DNA of 64,000 nucleotides from Pararhodonellum marinum. Lineage in GTDB: Bacteria > Bacteroidota > Bacteroidia > Cytophagales > Cyclobacteriaceae. Shown one piece after another: positions 7,914 through 17,979 of this stretch. The translations under genes and the position numbers were made by a program. Within the stretch, counting starts at the first letter, position 1. Each line of letters opens with the position of its first letter. Location of the stretch: NCBI RefSeq assembly GCF_015354735.1, contig NZ_JACEFJ010000006.1, positions 205,566 to 269,565 of the forward strand. Reading direction: 5' to 3'. The notes beneath the pieces are model-generated. The model saw nothing but the letters and a program-made list of their open reading frames with translations. It made no database searches and was not told where the DNA came from.

Positions 7914-9323
7914 TTAATTTGTTCCGAAGGCACCAAAGAACTCACTTGGAGCTGGTGGGGAGAAATTCAAGGCCCCATCCAAACTTTGATAGCTCGTATG
8001 TACAAAATCAAAATCCAAAATGCCACCAGTCAATGCAGGAGAATCAGCTTGTAAATGGAAGTCTGCTCCGGCAGGAATTGGATCTATATTTCTGGCTAAA
8101 GGATCGGTACTAATGGAGGAATTTCCGCTGAAAGTAAAACCTGAAGGGTCATAGTTCACAAACATTGGGTCATTGTCCCCAGGGCCATCAGCTACGTCAG
8201 TTGATGGAATTGGAGTTCTTGGATCATTGCCGATCAAACCTACAGAAGCAGTGGCATCAGTAGGATAAAACTCATCAACTATGGTCTGAACACTGCCATA
8301 ATTCCAGTTGTATCCGTAATTGATCCTATCTACATTTGGCTGCGATTCCCCCGCCACAAGTCGTAATCCAAATCTATTGTTGACAAGTAGGTTATTATAC
8401 ACGTCTCCAAAAGCATCAGACTCATAGTTCAGACCTGCACCTCTTCCTGGTTCAGATCTTCTGTAACCGGAATTCAAGATGGTATTGTTATAGAAATTGG
8501 TATGACATCTGCCTCTCTCACCTGGACCGGTATCTGCCGACTTAAGGCCGTTGGTAGCTAGATTGTAAAAAAGGTTATAGGCAAAGTCTCCAGAGGTTGC
8601 CGCTTTAATGTTGACTGCATCACCACCGGTACCACCAGTTACTTCAAAAACATTGTGGGTCATCAAGGTTTTGCCACCATTGATTCTGATCGCATCATCT
8701 GGACAAAAGGCGATTCTGGAATGTTGCAAAACAAAAATTCCATCTTGCCTCATATCAGCTTGACGAATAAAATACAGCGCATAACTAGCATCCCCTGCAT
8801 TCAACTCACCTCCACCACCTGTGGCAGGAAGTGCCATTGCATTTTCTTCTCTTGCAGCCGCACCAGTGTGAAGGATGTCCGTATACTGAATTACCAAGTC
8901 CCCAGCTACGTTGGTCCCTATCACTCCACCCCATAATTGGCCTATGCCATTGTTTTTGGAGGAATTAATCAACTCATCAGAGGCAGTCAAAACGACTCTA
9001 TTGTTTTCCTCTCCAAGGATATACAATGAACCAAATACATCAATAAACCAACCTTCTCCATTTGGGCCTTCTTGAAATTCAAGGGTCACTCCTGCTGGAA
9101 TAGTTACTGATTCTCCTTCAGGAACAATTAAATCTCCTATTACTTTGTAGGTTTCTCCTGCATCGAATTCAATTTCAGTCATGTCACCTGCAATGCCATC
9201 TTCAATAGGAGCAATCGGATCAGGATCTGGATTGGGGTTAGGCGAAATGCCATTGTCGTCTGAACAAGCGAATGCAAGGGAGACGAAAAACCCTGCTAGC
9301 AATAACAATTTTGGTGTTTTCAT
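7914..9323 (-). CDS. Right-handed beta-helix surface lipoprotein
   Basis: The 469-residue protein has a lipoprotein signal with Cys20 (FFVSLAFAC), an acidic and proline-rich linker (NPNPDPDP), and then a body of short strand-turn repeats such as LIVPEGESVTIPAGVTLEF, LWGGVIGTN, HNVFEVTGG and YNNLLVNNRFG that fit a right-handed parallel beta-helix. Such folds occur in pectate-lyase-like enzymes and in surface binding proteins; no lyase residues were identified. It follows the TonB-dependent receptor by 34 bases, in the place where a SusD-type lipoprotein would normally be, although it is not a SusD by sequence. Likely a surface partner of the receptor (inference). Confidence 0.83.
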   Translation of the reverse strand: MKTPKLLLLAGFFVSLAFACSDDNGISPNPNPDPDPIAPIEDGIAGDMTEIEFDAGETYKVIGDLIVPEGESVTIPAGVTLEFQEGPNGEGWFIDVFGSLYILGEENNRVVLTASDELINSSKNNGIGQLWGGVIGTNVAGDLVIQYTDILHTGAAAREENAMALPATGGGGELNAGDASYALYFIRQADMRQDGIFVLQHSRIAFCPDDAIRINGGKTLMTHNVFEVTGGTGGDAVNIKAATSGDFAYNLFYNLATNGLKSADTGPGERGRCHTNFYNNTILNSGYRRSEPGRGAGLNYESDAFGDVYNNLLVNNRFGLRLVAGESQPNVDRINYGYNWNYGSVQTIVDEFYPTDATASVGLIGNDPRTPIPSTDVADGPGDNDPMFVNYDPSGFTFSGNSSISTDPLARNIDPIPAGADFHLQADSPALTGGILDFDFVHTSYQSLDGALNFSPPAPSEFFGAFGTN

Positions 9324-9357
9324 ATTTGATTTAATTTAGTTGTGGTTAACGATTTCA

Positions 9358-12150
9358 TTACCTCATCAGGTTGTACCTTACTCCCAATCTGTAGGACTGT
9401 CCGTAAGTATCCCTTCTGACGAATCCGACATTGAAGGGGTCTGTTTGATGAGGATAGGGGTCAGTTGGAACCGCAAGCGGTTTCTTGACATACAATTGAT
9501 AAGGAGTATTGAGTAGGTTATTGGCTTTGATAAAGATGACCCATCCATTTTGAAATCCCTTTTCAATTGAAAAATCAAGTTGGGTCATGGGCTTCATGTA
9601 ATGGTCAGCACCAAAAAACGGTGAGACAAAGGCAATTCTTTCACCCGTGTAATTGGAGACCAATTGGACATCGAGTAAGTTTCTTTGGTTTTTGTAGAGC
9701 AAACTTAAATTTCCCACATGATCAGACTGACCTTGTAAGGGTCTGGTTTGATTGATGACCGATCTGGAACGGTCTTCATTGATGACCACTTTATTGGTTG
9801 AAATCTCAGAAATCGTGTAGGTATAGTTGAACCTGATTCCGAAGTTTTTGAAATATTTCAGGTAATCTGCTTCTATTCCAAAATTGGTGGCATCATCAAA
9901 ATTTTGCGGCAAAATCCTGCTTGTATTGGGTGCAGATTCCGGCCCTTCCACTTGAGGAAACCCATATTCAATAGGATCTATGATTTTTTTGTAAAATACA
10001 CCAATGAGAATCTGGTCTGGTCCTGATGGGAAAAACTCATACCTGAGGTCAGCACTATGTCCAATAGATGGTCTCAAGTCGGCATTTCCTCTTTCACTGT
10101 AAAATGAATCTCCACCTCCCGCGCTTCTTATGGTAGGTACAATTTCATAGAAGCCCGGACGACTAATCCCTTTAAAATAGGTTGCCCTAAGGTTTGTTGA
10201 ATTGTTCAATTGGTGCTTGACACTGGCTGAGGGGAACAAGTTCAGGTAATCCTGCTCTTGGCTCAATTCAGTATCACTGCCGGCAGCAGCAAGAGAATTG
10301 ATTTCATACCCTTGAAGTGTTTGTTCTGCCCTTACCCCTACCTGAAAATTGGTCTTGTTAAAGGTCAAACTTGTATTTACATAACCTGCGTAGATGGATT
10401 CATAGGCATCATAGACTAAATTACTTCTGTCTCCGCTTCCAAGTGGATTGGCCATTGCTGTAAAGGCAACGTCACCGAAATCATCCCAATCTACCCCTCT
10501 GAACTGTCCGAAAATTTGGGCATAATTGTAAAAATTAAAATAGTTGTCTCTCACTTTATCCCTGTAGAGACCGCCGAATAAGATCTCCGTTTTGTCATTG
10601 AACAAATAGGGATTGTATTTGAAATTCAAGTATACAGAAACGTCATTGTCTCTGTTTCTTTCCCATGCCCGAGAATTTCTCGTGCCTTGGAAATAAACAG
10701 ATTCATTGGTAATGGCATTCTGCGCTGAAATAAATTGTCCTGCTCTGGAAAATACTCCATCGTCTGGCCTTTCATTCAATGCTGTAGAATATATGGCCAT
10801 CCATTCTGCTTTCAGATTATCGGTTAACCTATGGTCTCCACGCAAATCAAACGTGGTGATGTCCTGCATGATGTTACTGAATCTAGTGATGGGATAAACC
10901 GCATAATCTGTAACGGCAACAAAACTTTCCCTTCTAACTTGATCTCTAACCCTGAACTCATTCAAAATATACTTACCCGCATAAAAGCTGACCGTGTGAT
11001 TGGAATTTAACCTGTAATCCAATTTTCCGTGAAAAGCCATTCTTTGGAGCTGGGAACTTGTTTCCCTATCGATCAAATCCCGCATGATCAGGGGATTTCC
11101 AGGTTCAAAACTCACCGTTGGGTCATAGAGGTAATTTGATACGGGTCTGTAGGAATTTTGAAAACTTCCTCCGAGCATCACACCCAATTTTTCATTTAAA
11201 TAACGATTCCCAAAGGTGAGATTTGCAAAAATATCTGGAAGAGGGGTGATCTCTTTGATGGTCATATTTTCGGCAGGAAAATCAGCTGGAGTGGCCCTGT
11301 ACGTTTCCCCATACAGTTCTCTTGGAGATCTCATGTTAACTCCAGATCGGTCATAGGTAGCAAATGGCCTTGTGAGGTTCATTTGGTTGTACCCGATTTG
11401 GAGATCACCATCTATTAAAAGCTTATTGGGTGCACTTTTCATCACCATATTTACAGTACCACCAATAGCATCCGCCTCCATGTTTGCGGTAAGGGATTTG
11501 TACACTTCTAACCGCTCCAGTAAAATGGCAGGGAAAATATCGAGCGGAACATACCGGTTTTCATTGTCCGGAGAGGGGATTTTAATGCCATTCACTAGGG
11601 TGTTGTTGTACCTTTTGTCCATTCCCCTTACGATTGCATATTGGGGATCCCCGCTGGCATTTCTCTCAATAGAAAGACCGGAAACACGTTGAATGACATT
11701 GGCGACGGTGATATCTGGGGAAAGCTGAATTTGCTTGGATGAAATCACATTAAGCACACTGGAAGAATTCTTTTCCAATTGTCTGGCATGGACATCCGAA
11801 CCACGCAGTCCATCTCCCGTAACCACAAATTCCGATAAATCTCCGGTATCTATTCCTAAAAAGAAATCCTTGCGAATTCTTTCAGAGCCGTTGACGGAGA
11901 TAGATTCATTGACTTTGAGATATCCAACATAGGATATTTCTACAGTAAAATTTCCGTTTGGAACATTCCTTATTTGATATGATCCGTCCAGTCCAACTAC
12001 TGCGTATTTGTCAGTCCCTTTGATTATGACAGTGGCGCCTACTAAAGGCTCATTGGTATCCTTGTCAAGAACCAAACCAGTGATATTAGCAGCCTGAGTT
12101 GAAAGACTAGCCACAGCAAACAGGGTAATCGATAATAGCCATGCTTTCAT
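9358..12150 (-). CDS. TonB-dependent receptor
   Basis: This outer-membrane importer (930 residues from the chosen start) has a signal peptide (MKAWLLSITLFAVASLSTQA), a carboxypeptidase-regulatory-like domain at about 22-100 (ITGLVLDKDTNEPLVGATV), a plug domain (SPDITVANVIQRVSGLSIER, AIVRGMDKRYNNTLVNGI), and a long 22-strand barrel ending RLGVRYNLMR. An in-frame ATG at 12183 would add eleven residues before the signal peptide; 12150 is preferred because the signal then begins at residue 1. The plug resembles TonB receptors that occur without SusD, and no SusD follows. The next three genes code for surface lipoproteins, so the substrate may be delivered by them; it cannot be named. Confidence 0.93.
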   Translation of the reverse strand: MKAWLLSITLFAVASLSTQAANITGLVLDKDTNEPLVGATVIIKGTDKYAVVGLDGSYQIRNVPNGNFTVEISYVGYLKVNESISVNGSERIRKDFFLGIDTGDLSEFVVTGDGLRGSDVHARQLEKNSSSVLNVISSKQIQLSPDITVANVIQRVSGLSIERNASGDPQYAIVRGMDKRYNNTLVNGIKIPSPDNENRYVPLDIFPAILLERLEVYKSLTANMEADAIGGTVNMVMKSAPNKLLIDGDLQIGYNQMNLTRPFATYDRSGVNMRSPRELYGETYRATPADFPAENMTIKEITPLPDIFANLTFGNRYLNEKLGVMLGGSFQNSYRPVSNYLYDPTVSFEPGNPLIMRDLIDRETSSQLQRMAFHGKLDYRLNSNHTVSFYAGKYILNEFRVRDQVRRESFVAVTDYAVYPITRFSNIMQDITTFDLRGDHRLTDNLKAEWMAIYSTALNERPDDGVFSRAGQFISAQNAITNESVYFQGTRNSRAWERNRDNDVSVYLNFKYNPYLFNDKTEILFGGLYRDKVRDNYFNFYNYAQIFGQFRGVDWDDFGDVAFTAMANPLGSGDRSNLVYDAYESIYAGYVNTSLTFNKTNFQVGVRAEQTLQGYEINSLAAAGSDTELSQEQDYLNLFPSASVKHQLNNSTNLRATYFKGISRPGFYEIVPTIRSAGGGDSFYSERGNADLRPSIGHSADLRYEFFPSGPDQILIGVFYKKIIDPIEYGFPQVEGPESAPNTSRILPQNFDDATNFGIEADYLKYFKNFGIRFNYTYTISEISTNKVVINEDRSRSVINQTRPLQGQSDHVGNLSLLYKNQRNLLDVQLVSNYTGERIAFVSPFFGADHYMKPMTQLDFSIEKGFQNGWVIFIKANNLLNTPYQLYVKKPLAVPTDPYPHQTDPFNVGFVRRDTYGQSYRLGVRYNLMR

Positions 12151-12223
12151 ATCCGCAAAGGTGAGGAAAGCATGTTGCCCCATGATTACGGAGATGTTTA
12201 CTTTAGGTTATCATGACCTGTCT

Positions 12224-12231
12224 CAAAGTTA
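12224..12231 (-). promoter_or_regulatory. -7 promoter box for the TonB-receptor operon
   Basis: On the minus strand the bases read TAACTTTG, an exact TAnnTTTG match, about 40 bases before the upper ATG and 73 before the preferred ATG of the receptor gene. No clear -33 TTTG at ideal spacing. Confidence 0.55.
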
Positions 12232-12390
12232 TCCAAATGTTACCCTCAGCCTAAAAACAATATTTCAAAACCCATTTTCATTTTATAAATCACTTGATTT
12301 TCAATATTTTAGGGGCAAAAATCAATTTTAACAAATAAAATACAATTATATTTTAAGGTTTACTTAGGTATCTATTTGTCTCCAAAATCA

Positions 12391-12420
12391 AAAAAAAAGC
12401 GGTCAAAAAGACCGCTTTTT
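12391..12420 (-). terminator. Terminator downstream of clpC
   Basis: Stem GCGGTC / GACCGC (12399-12404, 12410-12415) with an AAAAA loop lies between eight A and five T, so it can act on either strand. It sits 22 bases after the clpC stop and before the promoter of the TonB-receptor operon, so its natural role is to end clpC transcription. Confidence 0.85.
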
Positions 12421-12441
12421 CTGTACGACAACTGAGTGCTA

Positions 12442-14967
12442 TCAGTCTGCTTTTTCTTTTTTATCTACGGTAATGATCAATTCATCCCCTTCACCAGGAT
12501 AATCCGCTTTGATCACATCGCCATCAGAAAGTTCTCCTTTTAGGATTTCTTCTGCAACAGCATCTTCCAAATATTTCTGGATGGCCCTATTAAGAGGTCT
12601 TGCTCCATATTGCTGATCGTACCCTTTTTCGGATAAGAAATCTTTGGCTTTTTTGGTCAACTCTATTTGATATCCCAAATCCGTGATTCTGCTGAACAGT
12701 TTTTTCAAACTGATGTCAATGATTTGATGGATGTGTTCTTTGTGTAGAGAATTAAAGACCACCACATCATCCAATCTGTTGAGGAATTCCGGACTAAAGG
12801 CTTTTTTCAAAGCGCTTTGAATGGTAGACTTCATCACTTCATCCATGTTGTCCTGCTTGGCTTTGGCTGCAAATCCAATACCTGCACCGAAGTCCTTGAG
12901 GTCTCTTACTCCAATATTGGAAGTCATGATGATGATTGTATTTCTGAAATCGACTCTTCTACCCAATCCATCGGTCAGGATTCCGTCATCCAATACCTGC
13001 AATAAGATATTGAAAACGTCTGGATGTGCCTTTTCTATCTCATCCAACAATACCACTGAATACGGCTTTCTCCTAACTTTTTCAGTAAGCTGTCCACCTT
13101 CTTCATAACCTACATAGCCTGGAGGTGCCCCTACAAGTCGGGAGACGCTGAATTTTTCCATGTACTCAGACATGTCGATCCTAATCAGGGCATCATCTTT
13201 ATCAAATAAGTAAGAAGCCAATTTTTTGGCCAATTCAGTTTTCCCCACACCGGTAGGACCAAGGAAAATGAAGGAACCTATGGGCTTTTTGGGATCTTTT
13301 AGACCTACTCTCGTCCTTTGTATGGCTTTTGTCAATTTTTTGATGGCCTCATCCTGTCCGACTACACTACCTCTGAGCTCTTCGCTCATGTTGAGGAGCT
13401 TTACCCCTTCATTTTGAGCAACCCTTCTTGCAGGTATGCCAGTCATCATGGCAATCACTTCGGCGACATTGTCTTCCTCTACGGTGTAGCGTTTGGTCTT
13501 GCTGTCCTCTTCCCACTTGGTTTTGGCATTTTCCAGTTGCTCCAGCAATTTTTTCTCCCGGTCACGAAGTTGGGCAGCCTCTTCATATTTTTGGCTTTTG
13601 ACCACCCTATTCTTCTCCAGTTTGATTTCTTCCACTTCCTCTTCCAACTTCAGGATTTCATCCGGAACGTGGATATTATTGATGTGTACCCTTGCTCCGG
13701 CTTCATCAAGGATATCGATGGCTTTGTCGGGAAGGAAGCGATCCGATATATAACGGTCTGACAATTTCACACAGGCATCTATGGCCTCATCCGTATAGAT
13801 GACATTGTGATGGTCTTCGTATTTGTCTTTGATGTTGTTGAGAATTTGAATGGTTTCTTCAGGGGAAGTGGCATCCACCATGACCATCTGAAACCTTCTG
13901 GCTAAGGCACCATCTTTTTCTATGTATTGTCTGTATTCATCTAAAGTGGTGGCTCCAATACATTGAATTTCACCCCTTGCCAAAGCAGGTTTGAACATGT
14001 TTGAAGCATCCAGGGAACCACTGGCCCCTCCGGCCCCCACAATGGTATGCAACTCATCAATGAAAAGAATCACATTGGGTGATTTCTCCAATTCATTCAT
14101 GACAGCTTTCATTCTTTCCTCAAACTGTCCCCTATACTTTGTTCCGGCAACCAGCGAAGCAAGATCCAAGGTAACTACCCTTTTGTTGAAGAGTACTCTG
14201 GAAACTTTCTTCTGGATGATCCTCAAAGCAAGGCCTTCTGCAATAGCAGTTTTACCTACCCCTGGCTCACCTATCAATATTGGATTGTTTTTCTTTCTTC
14301 TGGAAAGAATTTGCGCCACACGCTCAATTTCTTTTTCTCTACCTATGATGGGATCAAGTTTGTCGTCCTCAGCCATTCTGGTAAGATCCCTTCCGAAATT
14401 ATCCAAAACAGGAGTCCTCGATTTTTCTGGAGTGGTTTTAGAAGCAGAACCGGAACTTCCTGAAGACCCAAACAATTTGGAACCTTCTTCATCCGCATCA
14501 TCTGCCTCAGGACCTGAACGTGGGGTCTGGTCAGTTTGAAATTCTAGCATTTCTTTTACAGAATCGTAATTGGTGTCAAACTTATTCAAAATCTGTGTGG
14601 CGATATTGTCTTCATCTCTAAGGATGGAAAGCAAAAGATGCTCAGTACCGATAAGTTGGCTTTTGAAAATTTTTGCTTCGAGATAGGTGATTTTTAACAC
14701 CTTTTCAGATTGCCTGGTCAAAGGAATATTGGCCAGATTTTTTACATTGTGGTTGGCGGTGCCTTTGACAGCCCTTTCCACTGAATTTCTCAACTCGTCC
14801 AGTGGTACGCCCAATTTCTTCAATATGGAAACAGCAACTCCCTCCCCTTCTCTGATCATTCCCAGCAAGAGATGTTCTGTGCCAATGTAATCATGGCCCA
14901 GTCGCAAAGCTTCTTCACGGCTGAGTGAGATCACCTCTTTAACTCTATTTGAAAATTTCGCTTCCAT
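12442..14967 (-). CDS. clpC: ATP-dependent Clp protease ATP-binding subunit ClpC
   Basis: ClpC is a Hsp100 unfoldase that feeds proteins to ClpP. In 841 residues the order is: two Clp N-terminal repeats (about 1-145), a linker, AAA+ module 1 with Walker A GEPGVGKT (~234) and FIDELHTIVG, a middle domain with the UVR-like helix VVKSQKYEEAAQLRDREKK (~435-460) that marks ClpC rather than ClpA or ClpB, AAA+ module 2 with Walker A GPTGVGKT (~572) and sensor LNRLDDVVVF, and the C-terminal D2-small domain. It is monocistronic with a terminator right after it. Confidence 0.97.
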   Translation of the reverse strand: MEAKFSNRVKEVISLSREEALRLGHDYIGTEHLLLGMIREGEGVAVSILKKLGVPLDELRNSVERAVKGTANHNVKNLANIPLTRQSEKVLKITYLEAKIFKSQLIGTEHLLLSILRDEDNIATQILNKFDTNYDSVKEMLEFQTDQTPRSGPEADDADEEGSKLFGSSGSSGSASKTTPEKSRTPVLDNFGRDLTRMAEDDKLDPIIGREKEIERVAQILSRRKKNNPILIGEPGVGKTAIAEGLALRIIQKKVSRVLFNKRVVTLDLASLVAGTKYRGQFEERMKAVMNELEKSPNVILFIDELHTIVGAGGASGSLDASNMFKPALARGEIQCIGATTLDEYRQYIEKDGALARRFQMVMVDATSPEETIQILNNIKDKYEDHHNVIYTDEAIDACVKLSDRYISDRFLPDKAIDILDEAGARVHINNIHVPDEILKLEEEVEEIKLEKNRVVKSQKYEEAAQLRDREKKLLEQLENAKTKWEEDSKTKRYTVEEDNVAEVIAMMTGIPARRVAQNEGVKLLNMSEELRGSVVGQDEAIKKLTKAIQRTRVGLKDPKKPIGSFIFLGPTGVGKTELAKKLASYLFDKDDALIRIDMSEYMEKFSVSRLVGAPPGYVGYEEGGQLTEKVRRKPYSVVLLDEIEKAHPDVFNILLQVLDDGILTDGLGRRVDFRNTIIIMTSNIGVRDLKDFGAGIGFAAKAKQDNMDEVMKSTIQSALKKAFSPEFLNRLDDVVVFNSLHKEHIHQIIDISLKKLFSRITDLGYQIELTKKAKDFLSEKGYDQQYGARPLNRAIQKYLEDAVAEEILKGELSDGDVIKADYPGEGDELIITVDKKEKAD

Positions 14968-15048
14968 TTATAACCTTTCTTAAATATTTCATTTCTACTA
15001 CTAATGTTACCGAATTTGTTTTAAAAACACAATCCTTTTGATGTTTGT

Positions 15049-15663
15049 TCAATCATTTTTTTTTGATTGAACCAATATGTCAGCGGAATTGGGTCCTTCA
15101 CAAAACAAAAGATCGATCACGCTCAGATTAGGTACAAAGTCTGCGCCAAACATTTGCATATACGATGTCGGACTGTAGATAGTTCTTTGTTCAAATCCTT
15201 CCTTAACATGAATCATTCCACGAAGGTCATCTTGGGTCTTTTTGGGTTCTAACACCACTGTTTCTCTAATTTTGACACTCATGCCCAACAATTTCAGACA
15301 AACTGTCAGCAAGTCAAGGTTAAAGTCAAAAAGAAATGCCTTTTTTGACAAATATATTTTCTCAAAATAGGGAAAATAATACTCAAAAAAAGGTGATTTA
15401 CCGTAAGCGCTCTGAATTCCCCTCAGGTGGTTATTCAGCCATTTTTGGTGATTATCTATTTTAATGTCTTTATAAGACAACTTTTTTCTTCCTCCTGAGA
15501 CTGGAATACTCAAAGTCTCTACCTTGTTGGCCATCAATATTCGGGTCCTATTCCTAAAACTCTGCCTATCGTACCTATCACAGGCTTCCACATAGATCAA
15601 TTTCTGGTCCATAATGGCCACAAAAAATTCCAATGGTGGCAAATAGAAAAGGTCAACAATCAT
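15049..15663 (-). CDS. WbqC family protein
   Basis: This 204-residue cytoplasmic protein matches the WbqC-like family by its opening (FYLPPLEFFVAI), the QSFRNRTRIL segment, the LSIPVSGG loop, and KWLNNHLRGIQSAYGKSPFFEYY. Family members are found in O-antigen or glycolipid gene sets and are thought to act on amino sugars, but the reaction is not established. In many Bacteroidota the gene lies by a signal peptidase gene; that neighbour is not present here. Start chosen at the ATG at 15663. Confidence 0.85.
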   Translation of the reverse strand: MIVDLFYLPPLEFFVAIMDQKLIYVEACDRYDRQSFRNRTRILMANKVETLSIPVSGGRKKLSYKDIKIDNHQKWLNNHLRGIQSAYGKSPFFEYYFPYFEKIYLSKKAFLFDFNLDLLTVCLKLLGMSVKIRETVVLEPKKTQDDLRGMIHVKEGFEQRTIYSPTSYMQMFGADFVPNLSVIDLLFCEGPNSADILVQSKKND

Positions 15664-15767
15664 CTTATTGAGGTAAATTATAGATATTTATCTTTACGAA
15701 CAAGTAGATGATAAAAAAAACGAGGTACTCTTTAAATAATTCTAAAAAAGTGTCTCTTTCATTACAT

Positions 15768-16397
15768 TTATAACAGTTCTTCAAATTCTCCTAAACCCTG
15801 TCTAATTACCTCTATCTCATCTCCGGTACAATCCAAAACCGTTGAAGCAACATTATTTCCGTAACCACCGTCGATGACCACATCCACCAAGTCTTTGAAT
15901 TTCTCATAAATCAATTCAGGATCTGTACTGTACTCAATCACCTCGTCTTCATCGTTGATGGAAGTAGTCAGGATGGGTCTTCCTAGTTCTTTCACTAGGG
16001 TCCTTGGTATGCTGTGATCAGGAACCCTAATGCCTATGGTCTTCTTTTTACTGTTAAGAATTTTGGGTACATTGTTGTTTGCATTCAGGATAAAGGTATA
16101 AGGACCCGGTAAGGCCTTTTTCATCACTTTGAAAACCGGGGTGCTGATCACCCTTGTGTAATCTGATATGTTGCTTAAGTCATAGCAGATAAAAGAAAAA
16201 TTGTGTTTTTGAGGTTTGATGCCCTTGATCTGACAAATGCGTTCTACAGATTTCTGGTTGTAAATGTCACACCCCATCCCATACACCGTATCAGTGGGAT
16301 AGATGATCACTCCTCCATTTCTCAGGACTTCTACCACACGGAGAATTCTTCGAAGATCAGGGTTTTCAGGATAAATACGGATAAACTCGGCAGGCAT
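15768..16397 (-). CDS. Sua5/YciO/YrdC family, threonylcarbamoyl-AMP synthase-like
   Basis: The protein of 209 residues carries the YrdC fold: [17 protein letters not shown] near residues 30-46 holds the nucleotide-binding KxR/ST-type elements, followed by [19 protein letters not shown] and the [10 protein letters not shown] and PILTTSIN motifs. YrdC/Sua5 enzymes make threonylcarbamoyl-adenylate for the t6A37 tRNA modification; YciO-like members are close relatives with less certain activity, and this length (no Sua5 extension) suits YrdC or YciO. A TTG start at 16439 is open, but the ATG at 16397 ([13 protein letters not shown]) gives the common Bacteroidota N-terminus. Confidence 0.88.
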   Translation of the reverse strand: MPAEFIRIYPENPDLRRILRVVEVLRNGGVIIYPTDTVYGMGCDIYNQKSVERICQIKGIKPQKHNFSFICYDLSNISDYTRVISTPVFKVMKKALPGPYTFILNANNNVPKILNSKKKTIGIRVPDHSIPRTLVKELGRPILTTSINDEDEVIEYSTDPELIYEKFKDLVDVVIDGGYGNNVASTVLDCTGDEIEVIRQGLGEFEELL

Positions 16398-16471
16398 TGA
16401 AGCAAAAGATTTGGTTTTGACTGCTATAAAAGTAGTCAATTTTAAATGAATGCCATGAAAAGAACCGCTGC

Positions 16472-17842
16472 CTATTCATTCAAAAATTTCTCAGGAATGG
16501 ATTTTCTGGCATTTGCCCCGAGTTTCTGTAGCTTTTGTACCTGTCCGATTAGGTTGCCACTGCCATCCTTCAAGAGTCCCATGGCATTATCATAACTGTT
16601 ACGGGAATGTTGAAGGTGCTTGCCAATGTCTTCCAGGCTTCCTAAGAAACCTACAAACTTATCATAAAGTTTTCCGCCTCTTTCCGCTATCTCCAAGGCA
16701 TTTTTTTCCTGATCTCCCCTCACCCAAAGGTCTTTGATCATCTTAAGTGCAGCGATCAGGTTGCTGCTGCTGATCAATAAGACCCTCTTCTTGTAGGCAT
16801 ATTCCCAAAGATAGGGATCCGATTGGACTGCTGCGATGTAGGCGGCTTCCACCGGTACAAACATGATCACAAAATCCAAAACCTTGGCATAACCTTCATA
16901 TTGCTTGGATGCAAGGTTGTCCACATGGTTTTTGATGGATTTGAGGTGTGCTGCTATACTTGTCTGTCTTTCGATTTCCCCCTCGCTATTGAAATACTGC
17001 TCATAGGCCATCAAAGACACCTTGGCATCAATGATCACTTTCCGGTCATCAGGATAGTGAATGATCACGTCCGGCTGCATTTTCTTCCCATCCGGACCAA
17101 GAATAAATTGGCCTGTTCCATCCTTAAGAAAAGCTTGCACTTCGTAATGTTGCCCTTTTTCCAATCCTGAATTTTGCAGAATGGTTTCTAGAATGGCTTC
17201 ACCCCAATTTCCTTGGGTTTTTGTATTGCCTTTCAGGGCCTTGGTGAGGTTTTTGGCCTCTTCTGAAATCTGCTGATTGAGGATGACCAATTCCTTTACT
17301 TTGTCCTGAAGTGAAAAACGCTCTTTGGATTCCTTATCATAGGTTTCTTCCACCGTCTTTTTGAATTCAAGAAATTGGGCTTTGATCGGGCTAAGCAAGT
17401 TGTCCAGGTTTTCCTTGTTCTGTTTGGTAAATCGGGAAGACTTTTCCTCCAATATCTCTGTTGCCAATAATTTGAACTCCTGTTTGAATTTGGATCCAAG
17501 TTCCTCCAAATCTCTAGTTTGCTTTTCAAGTTTCTCCTGTAAAAATTGCTTTTCGATCCTGATCGATGTCAGCTGATGCTTGGTTTCAAAATGGTCATCC
17601 CTTTCCTTTTCCATCATTTCCTGAAACTTCTGGAACTCAAAAGCCAACTCTTTGCCCCTGTTTTCAGCCGATTGGGCTTTTTGTTCAGCCATCGCCTTAC
17701 CCATCTTGAAGGCATTGAGCTCATCTTGCGCAATTTTTAAGGAAGCAGTAAGTCGTCTTTCCCTGCGCTGAAAATTGATCCATATTCCTGCCAAGAATAA
17801 AAGAATCAGTCCTGTAATCACGGCTGCCAAAATCAATTCCAT
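16472..17842 (-). CDS. rmuC: DNA recombination protein RmuC
   Basis: The 456-residue protein starts with a membrane anchor ([22 protein letters not shown]), then has a long coiled coil (about 30-215), then the RmuC domain with the signatures [40 protein letters not shown] and [22 protein letters not shown], a PD-(D/E)XK-like nuclease fold. RmuC limits DNA inversions at short inverted repeats. It is divergent from mltG, with only about 137 bases between their start codons. Confidence 0.95.
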   Translation of the reverse strand: MELILAAVITGLILLFLAGIWINFQRRERRLTASLKIAQDELNAFKMGKAMAEQKAQSAENRGKELAFEFQKFQEMMEKERDDHFETKHQLTSIRIEKQFLQEKLEKQTRDLEELGSKFKQEFKLLATEILEEKSSRFTKQNKENLDNLLSPIKAQFLEFKKTVEETYDKESKERFSLQDKVKELVILNQQISEEAKNLTKALKGNTKTQGNWGEAILETILQNSGLEKGQHYEVQAFLKDGTGQFILGPDGKKMQPDVIIHYPDDRKVIIDAKVSLMAYEQYFNSEGEIERQTSIAAHLKSIKNHVDNLASKQYEGYAKVLDFVIMFVPVEAAYIAAVQSDPYLWEYAYKKRVLLISSSNLIAALKMIKDLWVRGDQEKNALEIAERGGKLYDKFVGFLGSLEDIGKHLQHSRNSYDNAMGLLKDGSGNLIGQVQKLQKLGANARKSIPEKFLNE

Positions 17843-17940
17843 GCTTTTTGCGTTGTTGTTTTAGGCAAAGTAGGGTAAAAACTTTGGAGTTGAAAATCAT
17901 TGACACTAAGTGTCCGGAAAATAATTTCCACAAATTTACC

Positions 17941-17948
17941 TATTTTTG
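17941..17948 (+). promoter_or_regulatory. -7 promoter box for mltG
   Basis: TATTTTTG fits TAnnTTTG exactly and lies 31 bases before the ATG at 17980. It falls inside the longer open frame that begins at 17848, which argues that translation starts at 17980. A 13-bp palindrome GACACT-A-AGTGTC at 17902-17914 lies just upstream. Confidence 0.55.
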
Positions 17949-17979
17949 CACCAACTTCTTATGCAGAGGACAAGCACGC

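Noticed and set aside
17902..17914. Palindrome GACACT-A-AGTGTC before mltG, similar in half-site to the candidate AraR operator
   Set aside because: The spacer is 1 base rather than 7 and mltG has no link to arabinose; treated as chance or another regulator.
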